From Zea mays (taxonomy: Eukaryota > Streptophyta > Magnoliopsida > Poales > Poaceae): a stretch of DNA of 64,000 bases. Below, piece after piece: positions 45,777-57,624 of the stretch. Where the stretch lies: contig NC_050101.1 in assembly GCF_902167145.1 (NCBI RefSeq), positions 111,877,789-111,941,788 of the forward strand. The letters run 5' to 3'. Positions within the stretch are counted from its first letter, which is position 1, and every line of letters starts with the position of its first letter. The notes beneath the pieces are model-generated. The model did no database searches and was not told the origin of the DNA. It saw nothing but the letters and a program-made list of their open reading frames with translations. The position numbers and the translations under genes are program-made.

Positions 45777-48715
45777 TGTGGCGGAACCGCCCGAATTATT
45801 CCAATTTAAGTGTTTAAGTCCCACCTTAGAGGCTAGACCACACTTAAATAGGAATAACACGTCAGTCCCTCGGATCTAGTCCGACGAGGCCACTAACAGG
45901 ATCAAGTACCACGTACTCACTCGATGATGAGGCACAGAGCAAATACAATAAAACATAAAACCATACATTAAAGAGTATTAAATTTATTACATCATCATCG
46001 GAGTTTAGCAAAAGTAGTAATCATTGTTCGGAACGCAGCGAAATAAAACTAACGATAAGTAAACAGAGAGATAGGGAAGCCTGTCCCATCACTCCTCATG
46101 CTCCTCCTCAGCCGAGGTAGGGTCCCACTTGACTGTCCAACCTGGTGGCAAGATGGACGGCCAAGTCACTCCAGCAACCATGTCCTCCAGAGAACCTGTA
46201 AAAAAATTAGAAACCCCTCTGTACACCCCATTGAGGTAGAGTTTGCCATTTAAATCATTTTCAGCTTAAAGATAAAGAAAATAAAAAAGGTAATTTAAAT
46301 AAAGAACTAGGGAGCACCCACATTTTTGTTATCTTTCTTATTCAGTATAGTTCACTAGAAAAATTTTTTATACCTTTGTTTAGTACAAAAATAAGGAGAT
46401 ACCTTTTATTTTAAGAAAACAAGGAAAACTTAGAAAAACCCTAGAAAAATAACCCTGAGGAGAAAACACCCCAAACCTTGGGATAACTAATGTTTTGTTA
46501 TTATAAACATAGAAAAATTATGAGTTCTGTTGTTTGATATTTTTCAAATAACAAGTTAGTTGTAAGTGTCTTTTTAGCATTAAACTTTAGAAAATCCTAA
46601 CTAAATAACCACTAAGTAGCCCTCTGTGATTTTTTTTCACAGAAGCATGTTATTGCCTATAGATACCAGCAAAAATGAGTCTTAGTGCAGAACCCACCCC
46701 TAGATAAGAGTTGTAGTGCAAAGTGACCCCTTTGCCCCAACTTTTGTTATTTTTGTCCAGGGATTATGCTAATTATTCTAGACCTCAAATTTATAAGACA
46801 GATTACAGTGACCAATGGTAACCCACTGTAATTTTTACAGAATTTTTGGAAAAATTTAAATCACAGTTGTAGTTCAAACCTACCCTAAAATCATAAATAG
46901 AAAATGAAAAAGGAATTAATGGTGGAGACTAATGTTACCGTAACCAAACCAGCAGCACCCCTTGAGTGCCTACTAAAACATTTAAGGGGCAATCCAAGTC
47001 TTAATCCATTATGCTTATCCCTAGGCAAAACCTCAAACCTAAATTGATAAGCATAAACCACTAAGAGCCTCTTATAACAAGGAAAACCCTAAGTTATTAA
47101 CTAACTTAGTTTTTCTTCACTTAGCATAATGATTACTAAATCCTGCATAATCATAGCATACATGTTTCATATTCATTGCATTCGATAGATTGCAACCTCA
47201 CTGACGGAGAGTACATCCTCGTGCCGGAGCAAGGAGTTGCTCAGGAGGTAGCCCCGGATCCAGCACCAGAGCCTACCCCAGAGGATCTGCATGCCCCAGC
47301 TTTTTGGAAGGCAAGCCCCGGTTTTATGCATAACCATTATTTATATGCTATTTTACTGCACTTAATGTTTGTAGGCTTGTACTGTGCACTTAAGTGTAGG
47401 AGTTGTTTGAAACCCTAGTTGCATGAACTCAGGAATCCTTTGAGATGGATACTAGTATGCTAGGTCGAGTAGCTGCTTTGCTAATTAGGGTTCTCGGTAG
47501 AAGTCGAGTGATTTTTCTAGCACTCGCGCGAGGTCAGGAACTGGTTGTATCCACTTTGCTAATAGAATGATGATAGTCTGTGGGCACGAATCCATGGGGA
47601 TGCGTGGTCTACGAGACGGAAACTGGAATAAGGATTAAGGTGTGGTATCGTGTGTCAAGCGTTTGAACGTACTAAACACATACCGAGAAATATGGTAAAT
47701 CGGTAAGCCTAGTACCTGATTGAACCTGCCAGCAGACATATCCCCTCACGCGACCTGAGACGTGGTCTCCTATTCCGGTTATGGTGGGTACAAGTGCGGT
47801 CACTACACGACGGCAGTTGGGGTCAGTGAGGCATTGTACGCCAAGGCGGCGAGCCCTGATTTGTTGCTAGGGAATCGATGGGGACGGTTGATGTGTGTGG
47901 GGACGGAGTGCCTCGCCACGTCGTGTGTTTAGGTTTACCTTGCAAGGATAAAAACTCGATTCGAATCGTCTGCTTCTCGCAGCTAATGAGACTGCTTGAT
48001 CCATGCTGCTACATTGAGTAACAAGTGGAAATGTGATGATTTGGCAAAAGATGTTGATTGCTAAATTGCTTGATACCATGGATGACTAGATAGGTATACA
48101 TTTAGTCTTAAGAGAGTCACACTAAAACTTGAAAAAGCTTAAACTTGATTTTTTAGACTCAGCTAGTGCTTTTGGCAACCAAACCCCTCAGCCAAACAGC
48201 TGCATGTCTAGAGGTAGAGGAGTAGACTCCTCACACCGGGTAAGTCTAGCTGAGTATTAGTATACTCAGCCTTGCTTGTGGCATAATTTTTTACAGGTTC
48301 TCTGGAGGACATGGTTGCTGGAGTGACTTGGCTGTCCATCTTGCCACCAGGTTGGACAGTCGAGTGGGACCCTACCTCGGCTGAGGAGGAGCATGAGGAG
48401 TGATGGGACAGGCTTCCCCATCTCTCTGTTTACTTATCGTTAGTTTTATTCCGCTGCATTCCGAACAATGATTACTACTTTTGCTAAACTCCGATGATGA
48501 AATAATAAATTTAATACTCTTTAATGTATGGTTTTATGTTTTATTGTATTTGCTCTGTGCCTCACCATCGAGTGACTACGTGGTACTTGATCCTGTTAGT
48601 GGCCTCGTCGGACTAGATCCGAGGGACTGACGTATTATTTCTATTTAAGTGTTGTCTAGCCTCTAAGGTGGGACTTAGACACTTAAATTGGAATAATTCG
48701 GGCGGTTCTGCCACA
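45777..48715 (+). repeat. Element 3 LTR2, with inverted arms and acidic exons
   Basis: 2,939 bp, closely matching LTR1. Arms are at 45777-46207 and 48285-48715. Candidate exon A 47189-47310 (GCAAGC donor at 47311-47316) has two extra T bases compared with LTR1, so its frame does not join exon B (48297-48403). With ACTTA on both sides (45772-45776, 48716-48720) it reads as a solo LTR at a duplicated copy of the same target site. Confidence 0.9.
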
Positions 48716-51041
48716 ACTTATCTAGAATGTTTTGTAGTAGGTTTCTTCATCTTTGCATAGGATGCTCAATCACCCAGTTTGGTCTAAACATTTGAGAGTT
48801 ATGGGTTTCCTATAGCAGCCTTAATTTTGTACGGAAGTATAGACATTGAAGACGGTAAATTTTGGTTTTTGTTGGATTATGAAAGTTTTAGTAATTTCAT
48901 GATCTTTCCAAAGAGTATTGGTTTGTAATTTTCATTGCATATAATTGGAGTTAGGCTACTCTGAAGTTGTTGCATCGTTGTGTCTGAACTTTAGGTGTCG
49001 TTAAAACCACCAATAAATCGACCGCGTTTTGATAGTTTCAGAGCCCAAATTTGGGAATTCTCTTTAAGCAAAACTTTTAGTTTTTCTCAGTACCTTTTAA
49101 TGGGTATTTACTTGTAATTGTCTATTAAATAGATTGGAAGAGGTGGTTGTCCGGATATAAGTCGAATCTCTGATGTGCAGTATCTCAGGCTGAGTTTAGC
49201 TGTAGGTCATGCAGAGTTGAGGGCTATAAAGATAAATTTGGGTGCAACTTTATTGCAAAAGTCGTGGACAATTTCCAAACTTTTTCAACGCGTGTTCGTT
49301 GTAGTTTTAAGTTGAGTATAGCAGGAGTTATAGGATTTTGAATTTTAGTTGTCCATTGTTTCTATCCTATCAGTTTTTGCAACAAAGCAGTTGCATTGTT
49401 TTATCGGTTTGGAAACCAATTCTGAGACACTCATTATAATAAAAGTTTTAGGGAATGTTATAATCTTTCCAATGAGTTTATATTTGCAAAATTTTGTTAG
49501 ATGCAGATTGTGTGAGTTATTGGATGGATATATATGCATAGTATAATTAAAAAAAGTGTTCTTCGATGGATTGATATAGTGTATAGAATGTGCATGGATG
49601 GATATATGGGCAGGCATAGTATGCTTAAATCGATTCTTGCTTGCATGATGTGAGATCAGGCTTAAAATGATTTAAAAAGTTAGCATATTGCTTCTATCCT
49701 TATGTTGGCTCTAAGTGTCTCGTAATGAAGAACCTAAAGTTATTAGTCCTTCGATGAACGCTTAATCTTAGAAGAGTATAGAACCTGAATAAATCTATTG
49801 CTTGCTGTTTGGGACTACATGCCCAGTTTTGGTTATGCAGCTAGTTCAATGAATTAAACCATGTTTTCTGTAGAGGTGTTGTATATAAAAGTTGTAGCCA
49901 ACTTCTTCATCTTGTGTAAATATTTCATGACCATAGGTCTAGTAGTTTGGGAGTTATGATTTTCTCAAGTCTAGTCTTGGAATTTGTCCAGATTCTGTAC
50001 AGATTTCGAAACTGACCTTGTTTGCCCAAGTTAAACTTCGAATTAGTTCTTATAAATTATAAAGAAGTGGTAGTACTTTCCTTAAGCTTTCCAACAAATT
50101 TTGGATCACCCTTTTTGGTGACCTATAAGTTAAGCTATAGCTGTTTTATGTGGAATCTTTGAATCTGTCCAAATTTGGACAGCAAAGCCTTTCTTATGTC
50201 TTTTGATCTTGATATGCATTGAATTAACCTGATATGTTTATAAATGAAATATAGACAATTTTACTGGATTTCTAAAAAGTCTAGGAGTGCCTGAATTGGA
50301 TGACTGAGACTCCAATTATGGATTTTTGAAGTGAGTAGTTGAATTATGTCCAAATCTGGACAAAATTTATGTTTCGCATTGTTTGGCCTTTCTAAGTGTC
50401 AAATCTTGTGGTGATGATAATACCAAGGGTATAGTGGACTTTGTAAGCTTTCCATAAAGTCCTAGTTTACTACTATTGGATGCATATTTTGTGAGTTATG
50501 AGCAAAACAATTAATCGTTGTGTTGCTATCTAGAAATATGCAAGCATTAAATTGATCTTTTGAAGTTACTCTTGTTTGGATAGGTTTGGTTTAGGCTATT
50601 GGAGCACAGTATGTATTGCATTCATATATATATTCATTGAAGTACTTGCATGTGTCAATGTTGATTTGGTGTCAGGAAAGCTTTGTCCGAGTTATATAGG
50701 ACCGTCTACTATCTTAGCCCGAGTTGGCAGCTTGGCTTAGCACATGCAATTATCGGAGTCTATGATCAGAGTACACCATGTTTTCCATGTCTCTATGTTG
50801 AGAAAGTTTTGCGGAATCCAGAACAATAAATCGAGCTAAAGTCGATTCCCGTGTAGCAAGACCTGACTCTAGAGTGTCGTCTGCTGCGTATCCTAGAATC
50901 CTTGGAGCTCGAGGAGCTGATGCGGCAGAAGTACCCCGAACTTTTCGTGATGGGGTGAGTTTTTGTTGTTGCTGATCTTTCCTTGTCGTTCCGATAGAAG
51001 CGTCGGAATTCGAAGTCAAATTCTTTTTAAGCGGGGTAGAG

Positions 51042-53063
51042 TATGATACCCAATTTTCTGAAAAGAAGTTAATTTTTTTCCCTTTTCTTTCGTGATCTGT
51101 GTAGCTGGGGTTTTGGATTTCTTTGTTTTAGGAAGCATTCACGAGTAAAACAGTAGAATTCTTGTGAGACTTATGCGCTAGGGTCGGGAGCAGACGTGAG
51201 AGCGAGTTGGGTCGTGGATCTCGATCCGGCCCACTAGTCCCTTCCCTTAACCCTAGCCGCCCCTCCCCCCTAATCCCCTTTTTGGTTGCAGCTGCCCCCT
51301 TGCCTCTTCCTTGCTTGCCCCCCTCTCTCCCTCTCCTCCCAAGTGTTTGCAGCCACACCACCTAACCCTAGTCGCCCCCCATCTCCTCCTCTCCAAGGTG
51401 TCATTCCTTGCCGCTTGGATCTACGCCGCGTGGTGCAAGTCCCCAATTGGTTTTGGTGGAGGGAAGAAGGGAGGAAGGAAAGGGGGAGAATTCAAGGTGA
51501 TTTTTGTGATTATCTCTTGTTTATTTGTGCTGCAATTCCATTGAATAGATGTTACGTATGCGAATTGGTAGAGGTGTTGTCCAGAAATTTAGTGGGTGGA
51601 CGAACAGCAGTAGTTTTAGTGATTTCTGGGAATTTTTGGTGGGTAATTAGTGGCGATCAGTGGAGAATCATGTAGAGCTTTGTCATACATTTCCAACGAG
51701 TACTTATGCGCTCGATTCGGAGTTATATTTGGTAGATATCGCTGTTTGAATCCGGGTAGGTTGCGGTCCAAAAACAAATTGCAGGGTTTATCTTGTGGAC
51801 TGTGTTGGGCTAATTAGATGTTAGAATTTAATTATAAATTGTATGCAAAATTGGTGGGGAATTTTATGTAGATGCTTCCGAAGTTTTTGATTGATATCAC
51901 TGCTGTTATAATTTTAAAGTTATGAAATTATCAAGCAGCGCCGCTGCAATTTGGTGGTGATGGGGAGAGTTGTCGCTCGCGACGGGTTGGAATTGTGCGT
52001 AGGTGCGGCATTGTTTATTAGCGTTTGTTATGTGAATTTGTGCACTAAGGTGTGTGTCAAAAACAGGTGGTGGACTTCCGGATCGTACTTAGTACCATTC
52101 CAAATTCCCGGTGAAGGCAAGTAAAAACAGGTGGTGGTTGCATCCTATTCCCTGTCATTGAGTATGCATAAGTTTATTTGTTCGAAAGTATTAATTCTCA
52201 ATTGTCTAATATTGTGGATGATCATGATTTGGTAATGATATATGTGGTTGATTCCCATCTTGGATGAAGTTGAAGTATCTTTTTGAATCACGTTATATGA
52301 AGTGTTGTAGGCATGTCATGCACATCGCATCATCCATCTTGCATTCTGAAGTTATGTCGTGATCTTATGGTCCGATCGTACCGGTACATTTTTAGCATCG
52401 TACGTTGCCGGAGGAGGGGTACGATGCGGCTTCATATCCTTAGAGGTATGAAGGCAGAAGTCATCCTTGCATTTGCAGACATTTGCACTCTTGAGGTATA
52501 TATGAAGTGTGACATTACTATGTTACTATTGTGGTTTCTACTTGCGAGGTGTGGTAACTAGGAGTGTTGTACGTTGTATACGTGCTGCACCTTCATAATA
52601 AGAAGGTTGTCAAATCAAGTGGTGGTAAAACAATGTTCTTATGTGGTTAAATAGTTTGATATTATTTTACTTGCTGAGATGTGTCATCTCACTCTTGCAT
52701 TACTCAATGCAGGTACTTGATACATGTTGGGAATGAGGGGAGTAGCAGCACGTCCACTTTCACTCTCGTAATAACGCTGCCCAGGCGCAACCATGATTTA
52801 ATTAGAAACTTGTTGTCAAAGGAAGTTTGTTTTTCTAGCTAGTCGTGCGCACTGGTTAATTCAGTTCATGTCGTATGTTTAACTTCCCTTTGCTAGCCGA
52901 TTAATAATACTTAGTATGTTTTTGTCATGATATATGTTTATACACTGTTGCCCCCCCCTCATTTATGCAATTTTGCAAAGGAGATGCTGCCGAAATTTTA
53001 TATAGATGTCAGAAGTGTAGTTCAGTAGCATTCCGGTGTGTTTGTGGAACCTGGGGTGTTACA
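51042..53063 (+). repeat. Element 2, 3' LTR
   Basis: 2,022 bp, preceded by a purine tract (TTAAGCGGGGTAGAG). It has one tandem unit instead of two, and lacks about 36-40 bases near 52137 and a further stretch near 52172. Donor GCAAGT at 52117-52122. Confidence 0.9.
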
Positions 53064-53068
53064 GTTCC

Positions 53069-53826
53069 TAATGACGGAGATGGTCGAGTGCTACGGAAGA
53101 TGGTGATGCGGCTTGAAACGTGGAGGTGAGTGGCAGTCCCACGAATTCCGAGTCCACGGCGAGCATCTCGCGTGATATTTGCGACTCACACGGGGAGCTC
53201 CGGTTCATCTTTAACGGATGGGCCCAAGCGGGAAGTGGCGCTGACCAGTGGGGCCATCGGCCAGAGAGCGCAGGGAGAGGTTGCGGCGCGGACGCGGGAA
53301 AAAGTGGGTCGAGCGACGCAGGAGGTCAAGTTGGGCTGAGGACTTTGTTTGGGCCCAGGTGTCGGGGTTCATTTTTCGTTTTTTTCTTTTTATTTTCTGT
53401 TTCCCTTTTTCATATTTTCCAATTTCAAACTTTCAATTCCAGTTTAAATCCAAATCTTTGTGGGGCAAATTTGCCTTCAGATAAAAATGTTTATTTTGAA
53501 CATGGTATGGGACAATTTAATTTATTTATAAATTTATTTTGTTCTATACAATATTTCTCTTTTCTTTTCTATACCATTTCCAATATCCTGAATTGTGCCT
53601 TTGGGATAAATCTAAATTCTCAAATTATTACTATATTTTTATTAGTGTCACTATTATTATTATTCAATGCACAAACAAAACTCCAATATGATGCATGGCC
53701 TTTCTTTATGTATTTAGTAAAGAATTAATCTCTTTTAATTATGTTTAGTCACATGTCTCAAGAAGTAGATAGCAACTCACACAATGAGATCAACTCTTTT
53801 ATAAGTTTTATAATTTGGGTATTACA
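53069..53826 (-). mobile_element. Element F 3' LTR, right portion
   Basis: This continues the LTR interrupted at 30610. It is GC-rich to about 53340, then AT-rich, ending GGGTATTACA, next to a minus-strand purine tract (AATCCTACCCCCCTT, 53827-53841). The whole LTR would be about 3.2 kb. The 202-codon plus-strand frame starting at 53120 lies within it and shows no family features. Confidence 0.85.
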
Positions 53827-53863
53827 AATCCTACCCCCCTTACAAAGAATCTTGTCCTCGAGA

Positions 53864-55713
53864 TTAGGATGGACTAGGAAAGAGGTGGGGAAAGTCTACT
53901 CGTAGCTCTTCATCCCTTTCCCAAGTAGCCTCATCTTCTCCATGGTGACTCCATTGCACTTTGCACATCTTTATCACTTTACTCCTTGTTACACGAGTCA
54001 AAGTATCAAGAATCTTGATAGGATATTCCATATAAGTTAGATCATCTTGAACACTAAGATCCTCCATCGGTAGTTGCTCTTCGGGTACCCTAAGGCACTT
54101 CTTCAATTGAGACACATGGAAGACATCGTGTACATCCGCAAGATGGTCAGGTAGTTCTAGTTGGTAGGCAACTTCTCCCACTTGCTTTAGATCAGGAAGG
54201 GTTCAAAAAAGCGAGGGGACAACTTCCCTTTAACTTCAAATCTTCTCATACCCTATATTGGTGACACCTTAAGATACACGTGGTCACCCTCCTTAAACTC
54301 GAGCAGTCTCCTTCGGGTATCAGCATAACTTTTCTGTCTTGACTGTGTAGTTCTCAAATTCTCCCTTATCTGTCAGACTTGTTCCTCTGCCTCTTGTATA
54401 ATCTCTGGTCCAAAGAACTGCCTTTCACCATTTTGATCCTAGTATAGTGGAGTCCTGCATTTTCTGCCATATAAAGCCCTAAACGGTGACATCTTCAAAC
54501 TGGCCTGGTAGCTATTATTGTAAGAGAACTCCGCATAAGGCAAACTCTTATCCCAATTACCACCATGATTAAGAGCGCACGCTCTTAACATATCCTCTAG
54601 TACTTGGTTGGTCCTCTTGGTCTGCCCATCGGTTTGAGGATGGTAGGCCGAACTAAAGTTCAATCTTGTATCCAAGCATTCGTGCAACTTCTGCCAAAAC
54701 CGAGAAGTAAACTGTGATCCCCGGTATGACACGATCTTCTTGGGCACACCATGTAGACATACAATTCGTGCCATGTACAACTCTGCTAGTTGGGCTCCTG
54801 AATATGTGGTCTTCACTAGAATAAAGTGGGCTACTTTAGTTAGCCTGTCCACAATCACCCATATAGAGTCATACCCAGTAGATGTGCGGGGTAAACCTAC
54901 AATGAAGTCCATGCCAATCTCTTCCCGTTTCCACTCAGGTATCTTAAGCGGGTGCAGCAAACCATCAGGTCTTTGATGTTCGGCTTTCACCCTCTGGCAA
55001 ACATCACATATTTCTACATGCGACGCAACATCCTTCTTTAGTCCATACCACCAGTATTTCTGCTTCAAGTCCTGGTACATCTTTGTACTGCTCGGATGGA
55101 TGGAATAAGCTGAGTCATGTGCTTCCTTAAGTATGGTTTCACGAAGATTGTCAATCTCAGGAACACAAATCCGGTTCTTGAACCATATCGTACCCTGGTC
55201 ATCCTCCATGAAATCTGGGCCTCTACCTTCTGTTACCAGATCTTTGATCTCTTGAATTTTGACATCTCTGATCTGACCCTTTCGTATTTCTTGCTCTAAG
55301 GTAGGCTCTACTTCTATGGTAATTCCTTCAGTATGAGCAACTATGCCTAGATTGAGCTTCTCAAAATCTTCTGCTAACTCAACGGGTAACTGGGTGACAA
55401 TAGCTGCATGCACATGCTCGTTTCGACTCAAGGCATCAGCAACCAGATTCGCCTTGCCCGGATGATAGTGAATTTCCAAATCATAGTCCTTGATGAGCTC
55501 CAACCAACGGCGTTGCCTAAGGTTGAGATCCTTTTGAGTGAACATGTATTTTAAGCTCTTGTGATCGGTGTAGACTTGGCACTTGGTCCCCATAATATAG
55601 TGTCTCCAAATCTTGAGTGCATGCACTATGGCTGCTAGTTCTAAGTCATGAGTGGGGTAATTCAACTCATGTTTCCACAACTGGCGAGACGTGTAGGCGA
55701 TGATGTGTCCTTC
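53864..55713 (-). pseudogene. pol: Pol of element F (RNase H, integrase, chromo-type tail)
   Basis: Read from 55713 leftwards: start of RNase H ([20 protein letters not shown]), [11 protein letters not shown], the integrase finger ([12 protein letters not shown], about 54995), the core with MDFIVGLP but SYRG in place of SDRG (54724-54726, catalytic Asp to Tyr), then a TAG at 54439. A frameshifted chromo-type tail (KVQWSHHGEDEATWE) ends at 53864. The RT and upstream parts are absent because LTR G begins at 55714. Related to, but clearly different from, the element 3 pol. Confidence 0.9.
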
Positions 55714-56466
55714 TGTCACACCCGGGTTTTAGGGACCCGGGCGCGAACAAAATCACCAGGTGTGCTGGGACAAAGTCTCACATATATGAAGAATCATGGT
55801 ACAGAAATGAAAGTCACATCTTTACTCTAATAGGAGTTCTGTACAAAATAAATAAATAATTACATCATAAGGAGACAACGATCCAAGCAACGCAGATGAG
55901 GAGTAGTGGATGACGATGCGGGCCCACCAGCCAGATAGGGAATGAGACGGCACGAGTGTGGCAGGTGGTTGACGCGCAAGCCCTAGAAATCAGAGAGCAG
56001 GGCACGAGAGCGGTAGGGCGAAGCGCGCGCGTGCGTGAGGTAGAGCTAGGCCGATCTAGGAGATTTCGGCCCAGGACGTTTGGGTGAGTTTCTTTTCTTT
56101 TTTTTTCTTTTTCCTATTTCAATTCTAAATCAACTTCAAGTTTGAATTTCAAACTCTTTAGAATATATAGTAAAAATCTAGTATGAGATAACTCTCTCAG
56201 TTACCCTTTTATCATTATTATGAGTATTAACTGGCTTGCAAAAAGGTTAGTTCATTTAATCCAAAGTGTTGTTTTTCAAACTCAAATTTCTATTTAACCC
56301 TCATTTTCTCATTTTATAATCTAATTTAAATATCCACTTCCAAACCTCAACATGATATGCATATGTATATGGTAATCTATTTACTTAGTCACTTTATTTT
56401 GGTTATTATTTATTTCATTATTTTATTATATATATTTTTTTCCTCCTACTAATTTTAGGTCTTACA
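55714..56466 (-). mobile_element. Element G, left LTR (short)
   Basis: 753 bp, plus-strand edges TGTCACACCCGGG ... GGTCTTACA, with a purine tract AATCCTACCCCCTT after it. The ends resemble LTR F, but most of the middle is missing. It is inserted in F pol after CCTTC (55709-55713); the partner target copy is not in the window. Confidence 0.85.
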
Positions 56467-57265
56467 AATCCTACCCCCTTACAAGAAATCTCATCCTCGA
56501 GATTTGCATGAAAAATGATGTATAACCATATTATTTCGGAACATATGCACAAACAAGAATCTCGACATGATGCATAACTTGTTAGCAACACATAGGGTCA
56601 ATTAGACCTTATTATTATTCCTAAAATAGTAAAATACTAACTACTAACTAAAGTAACATTTAGGTCTTACAAATAGTAATATATATATATATATATATAT
56701 ATCTTGGTGGAGCTGGTGGTGGTGGAGGTAGTGGGTGTTGTTGTTGTTGTCTTTCCAACCGTGCTTGCCTCACTTCTTGACGTATCTCTAGCCGGTCCTA
56801 ACGCATTTCCTGGGTTCTTGCCTTATCTGATTTTGCATTTCGTTCACCATGTTTGTCATTTGTTGTAGTACCAGCATTTGGGCGGCAACCACTGGATCGG
56901 TTCCAGCCGGTGGAGGATTTAGAGGATTCATTTCTGTTTGTTGTTGCCTGATAATCCTCTCGCTGCGGGGGTTGGCTGGTGGATCGATTCCTCTTCCCTT
57001 CCTGGTATTGACCATCTGAGTTAGAAGCATATGGTAAGATAGTTTTGTAAGGGAAATTATTTGGTAGGCAGAACGAATAGACTAGTAGCTAGTTATGAAC
57101 TGAAGATCCTTTGGCAGGACTTAATTTGTTGTTTTATGTATAGATTGGGGTAACTAGTCGTATAAGGTGAATTTCCAAAGGTAAGATAGAATCTGTCAAG
57201 ATGAGATAGATATGGGTGAGATAGACTACATGAAGTAGGTCAAAATCTTGTTTGATATTAGGTGG
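56467..57265 (-). pseudogene. Element G interior: gag N-terminus only
   Basis: On the minus strand a gag start from ATG 57015 reads MVNTRKGRGIDPP and on, then a Gln-rich stretch, with the frame decaying near 56788. There is no pol: gag runs into an AT microsatellite (56679-56702) and then the 3' untranslated part and LTR. It is therefore an internal deletion derivative. 57016-57265 is leader sequence without a gene, cut by CACTA B at 57266. Confidence 0.75.
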
Positions 57266-57605
57266 CACTAGTAGAAAAGTGCTCATAGCCTGCGGCACCC
57301 ATAAATTATCACTGGTGGTTTCAGTTATCGCGCGCCAGTAAAAAACGAGGTGGGCCCGGCTTGGGAACCGCCAGTGGAAACCTATTTCCACTGGCGGTTA
57401 TCTTATCACAACCGCCAGTGGAAATAGGTTATTTCCACTGGCGGTTGGTGTAACAGAACCGCTAGTGGAAATAGGTTTCCACTGGCGGTTGGTGTAACAC
57501 AACCGCTAGTGGAAATATCCTATTTCCACTGGCGGTTGTGTTAAGATAACCGCCAGTGGAAATAGGTTTTCACTGGCGGTTTTTCAAGCCAATCGCCAGT
57601 GAACT
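57266..57605. repeat. CACTA B left terminal repeat and subterminal array
   Basis: About seven units of the palindrome TTTCCACTGGCGGTT ... AACCGCCAGTGGAAA in both orientations between 57360 and 57605. These would be binding sites for an element-encoded DNA-binding protein. Confidence 0.9.
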
Positions 57606-57611
57606 ATCTGT

Positions 57612-57619
57612 TATAAATA
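57612..57619 (+). promoter_or_regulatory. TATA box of CACTA B transposase gene
   Basis: TATAAATA lies directly after the subterminal array, about 900 bases before the transposase start codon. Confidence 0.6.
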
Positions 57620-57624
57620 CCCCT

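Larger units (their letters stand above)
34707..48715 (+). mobile_element. Element 3: composite gypsy (chromovirus) locus
   Basis: The outer ends TGTGGCGGAACC ... GGTTCTGCCACA are flanked by ACTTA (34702-34706 and 48716-48720). Inside are LTR1 (34707-37642), a primer site, an extra ORF, gag and pol, a purine tract, a different LTR start (43902), then a copy of the left flank (45608-45776) and LTR2 (45777-48715). The two outer LTRs match each other, but the LTR right after pol does not match them. The locus is therefore a recombination product, not one simple insertion. Confidence 0.88.
30611..53063 (+). mobile_element. Element 2: non-coding LTR retrotransposon with nested element 3
   Basis: Target copy GTTCC is perfect (30606-30610 and 53064-53068). 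5' LTR 30611-32865, 3' LTR 51042-53063. The interior is 32866-34706 plus 48716-51041, co-linear with element 1 and equally without gag-pol. The LTRs start TTTGATACCC/TATGATACCC and end GGTGTTACA. They differ in repeat number (two units versus one) and by a deletion near 52137, so this insertion is older than element 1. Confidence 0.93.

Noticed and set aside
53120..53728. 202-codon plus-strand ORF with a hydrophobic C-terminus
   Set aside because: It lies in the antisense of LTR F across a GC-rich to AT-rich transition; the hydrophobic part is translated T-rich sequence.
57360..57605. CRISPR-like regular short repeats
   Set aside because: The repeats are palindromic CACTA subterminal motifs with the spacing and terminus of a plant DNA transposon, in a plant genome.
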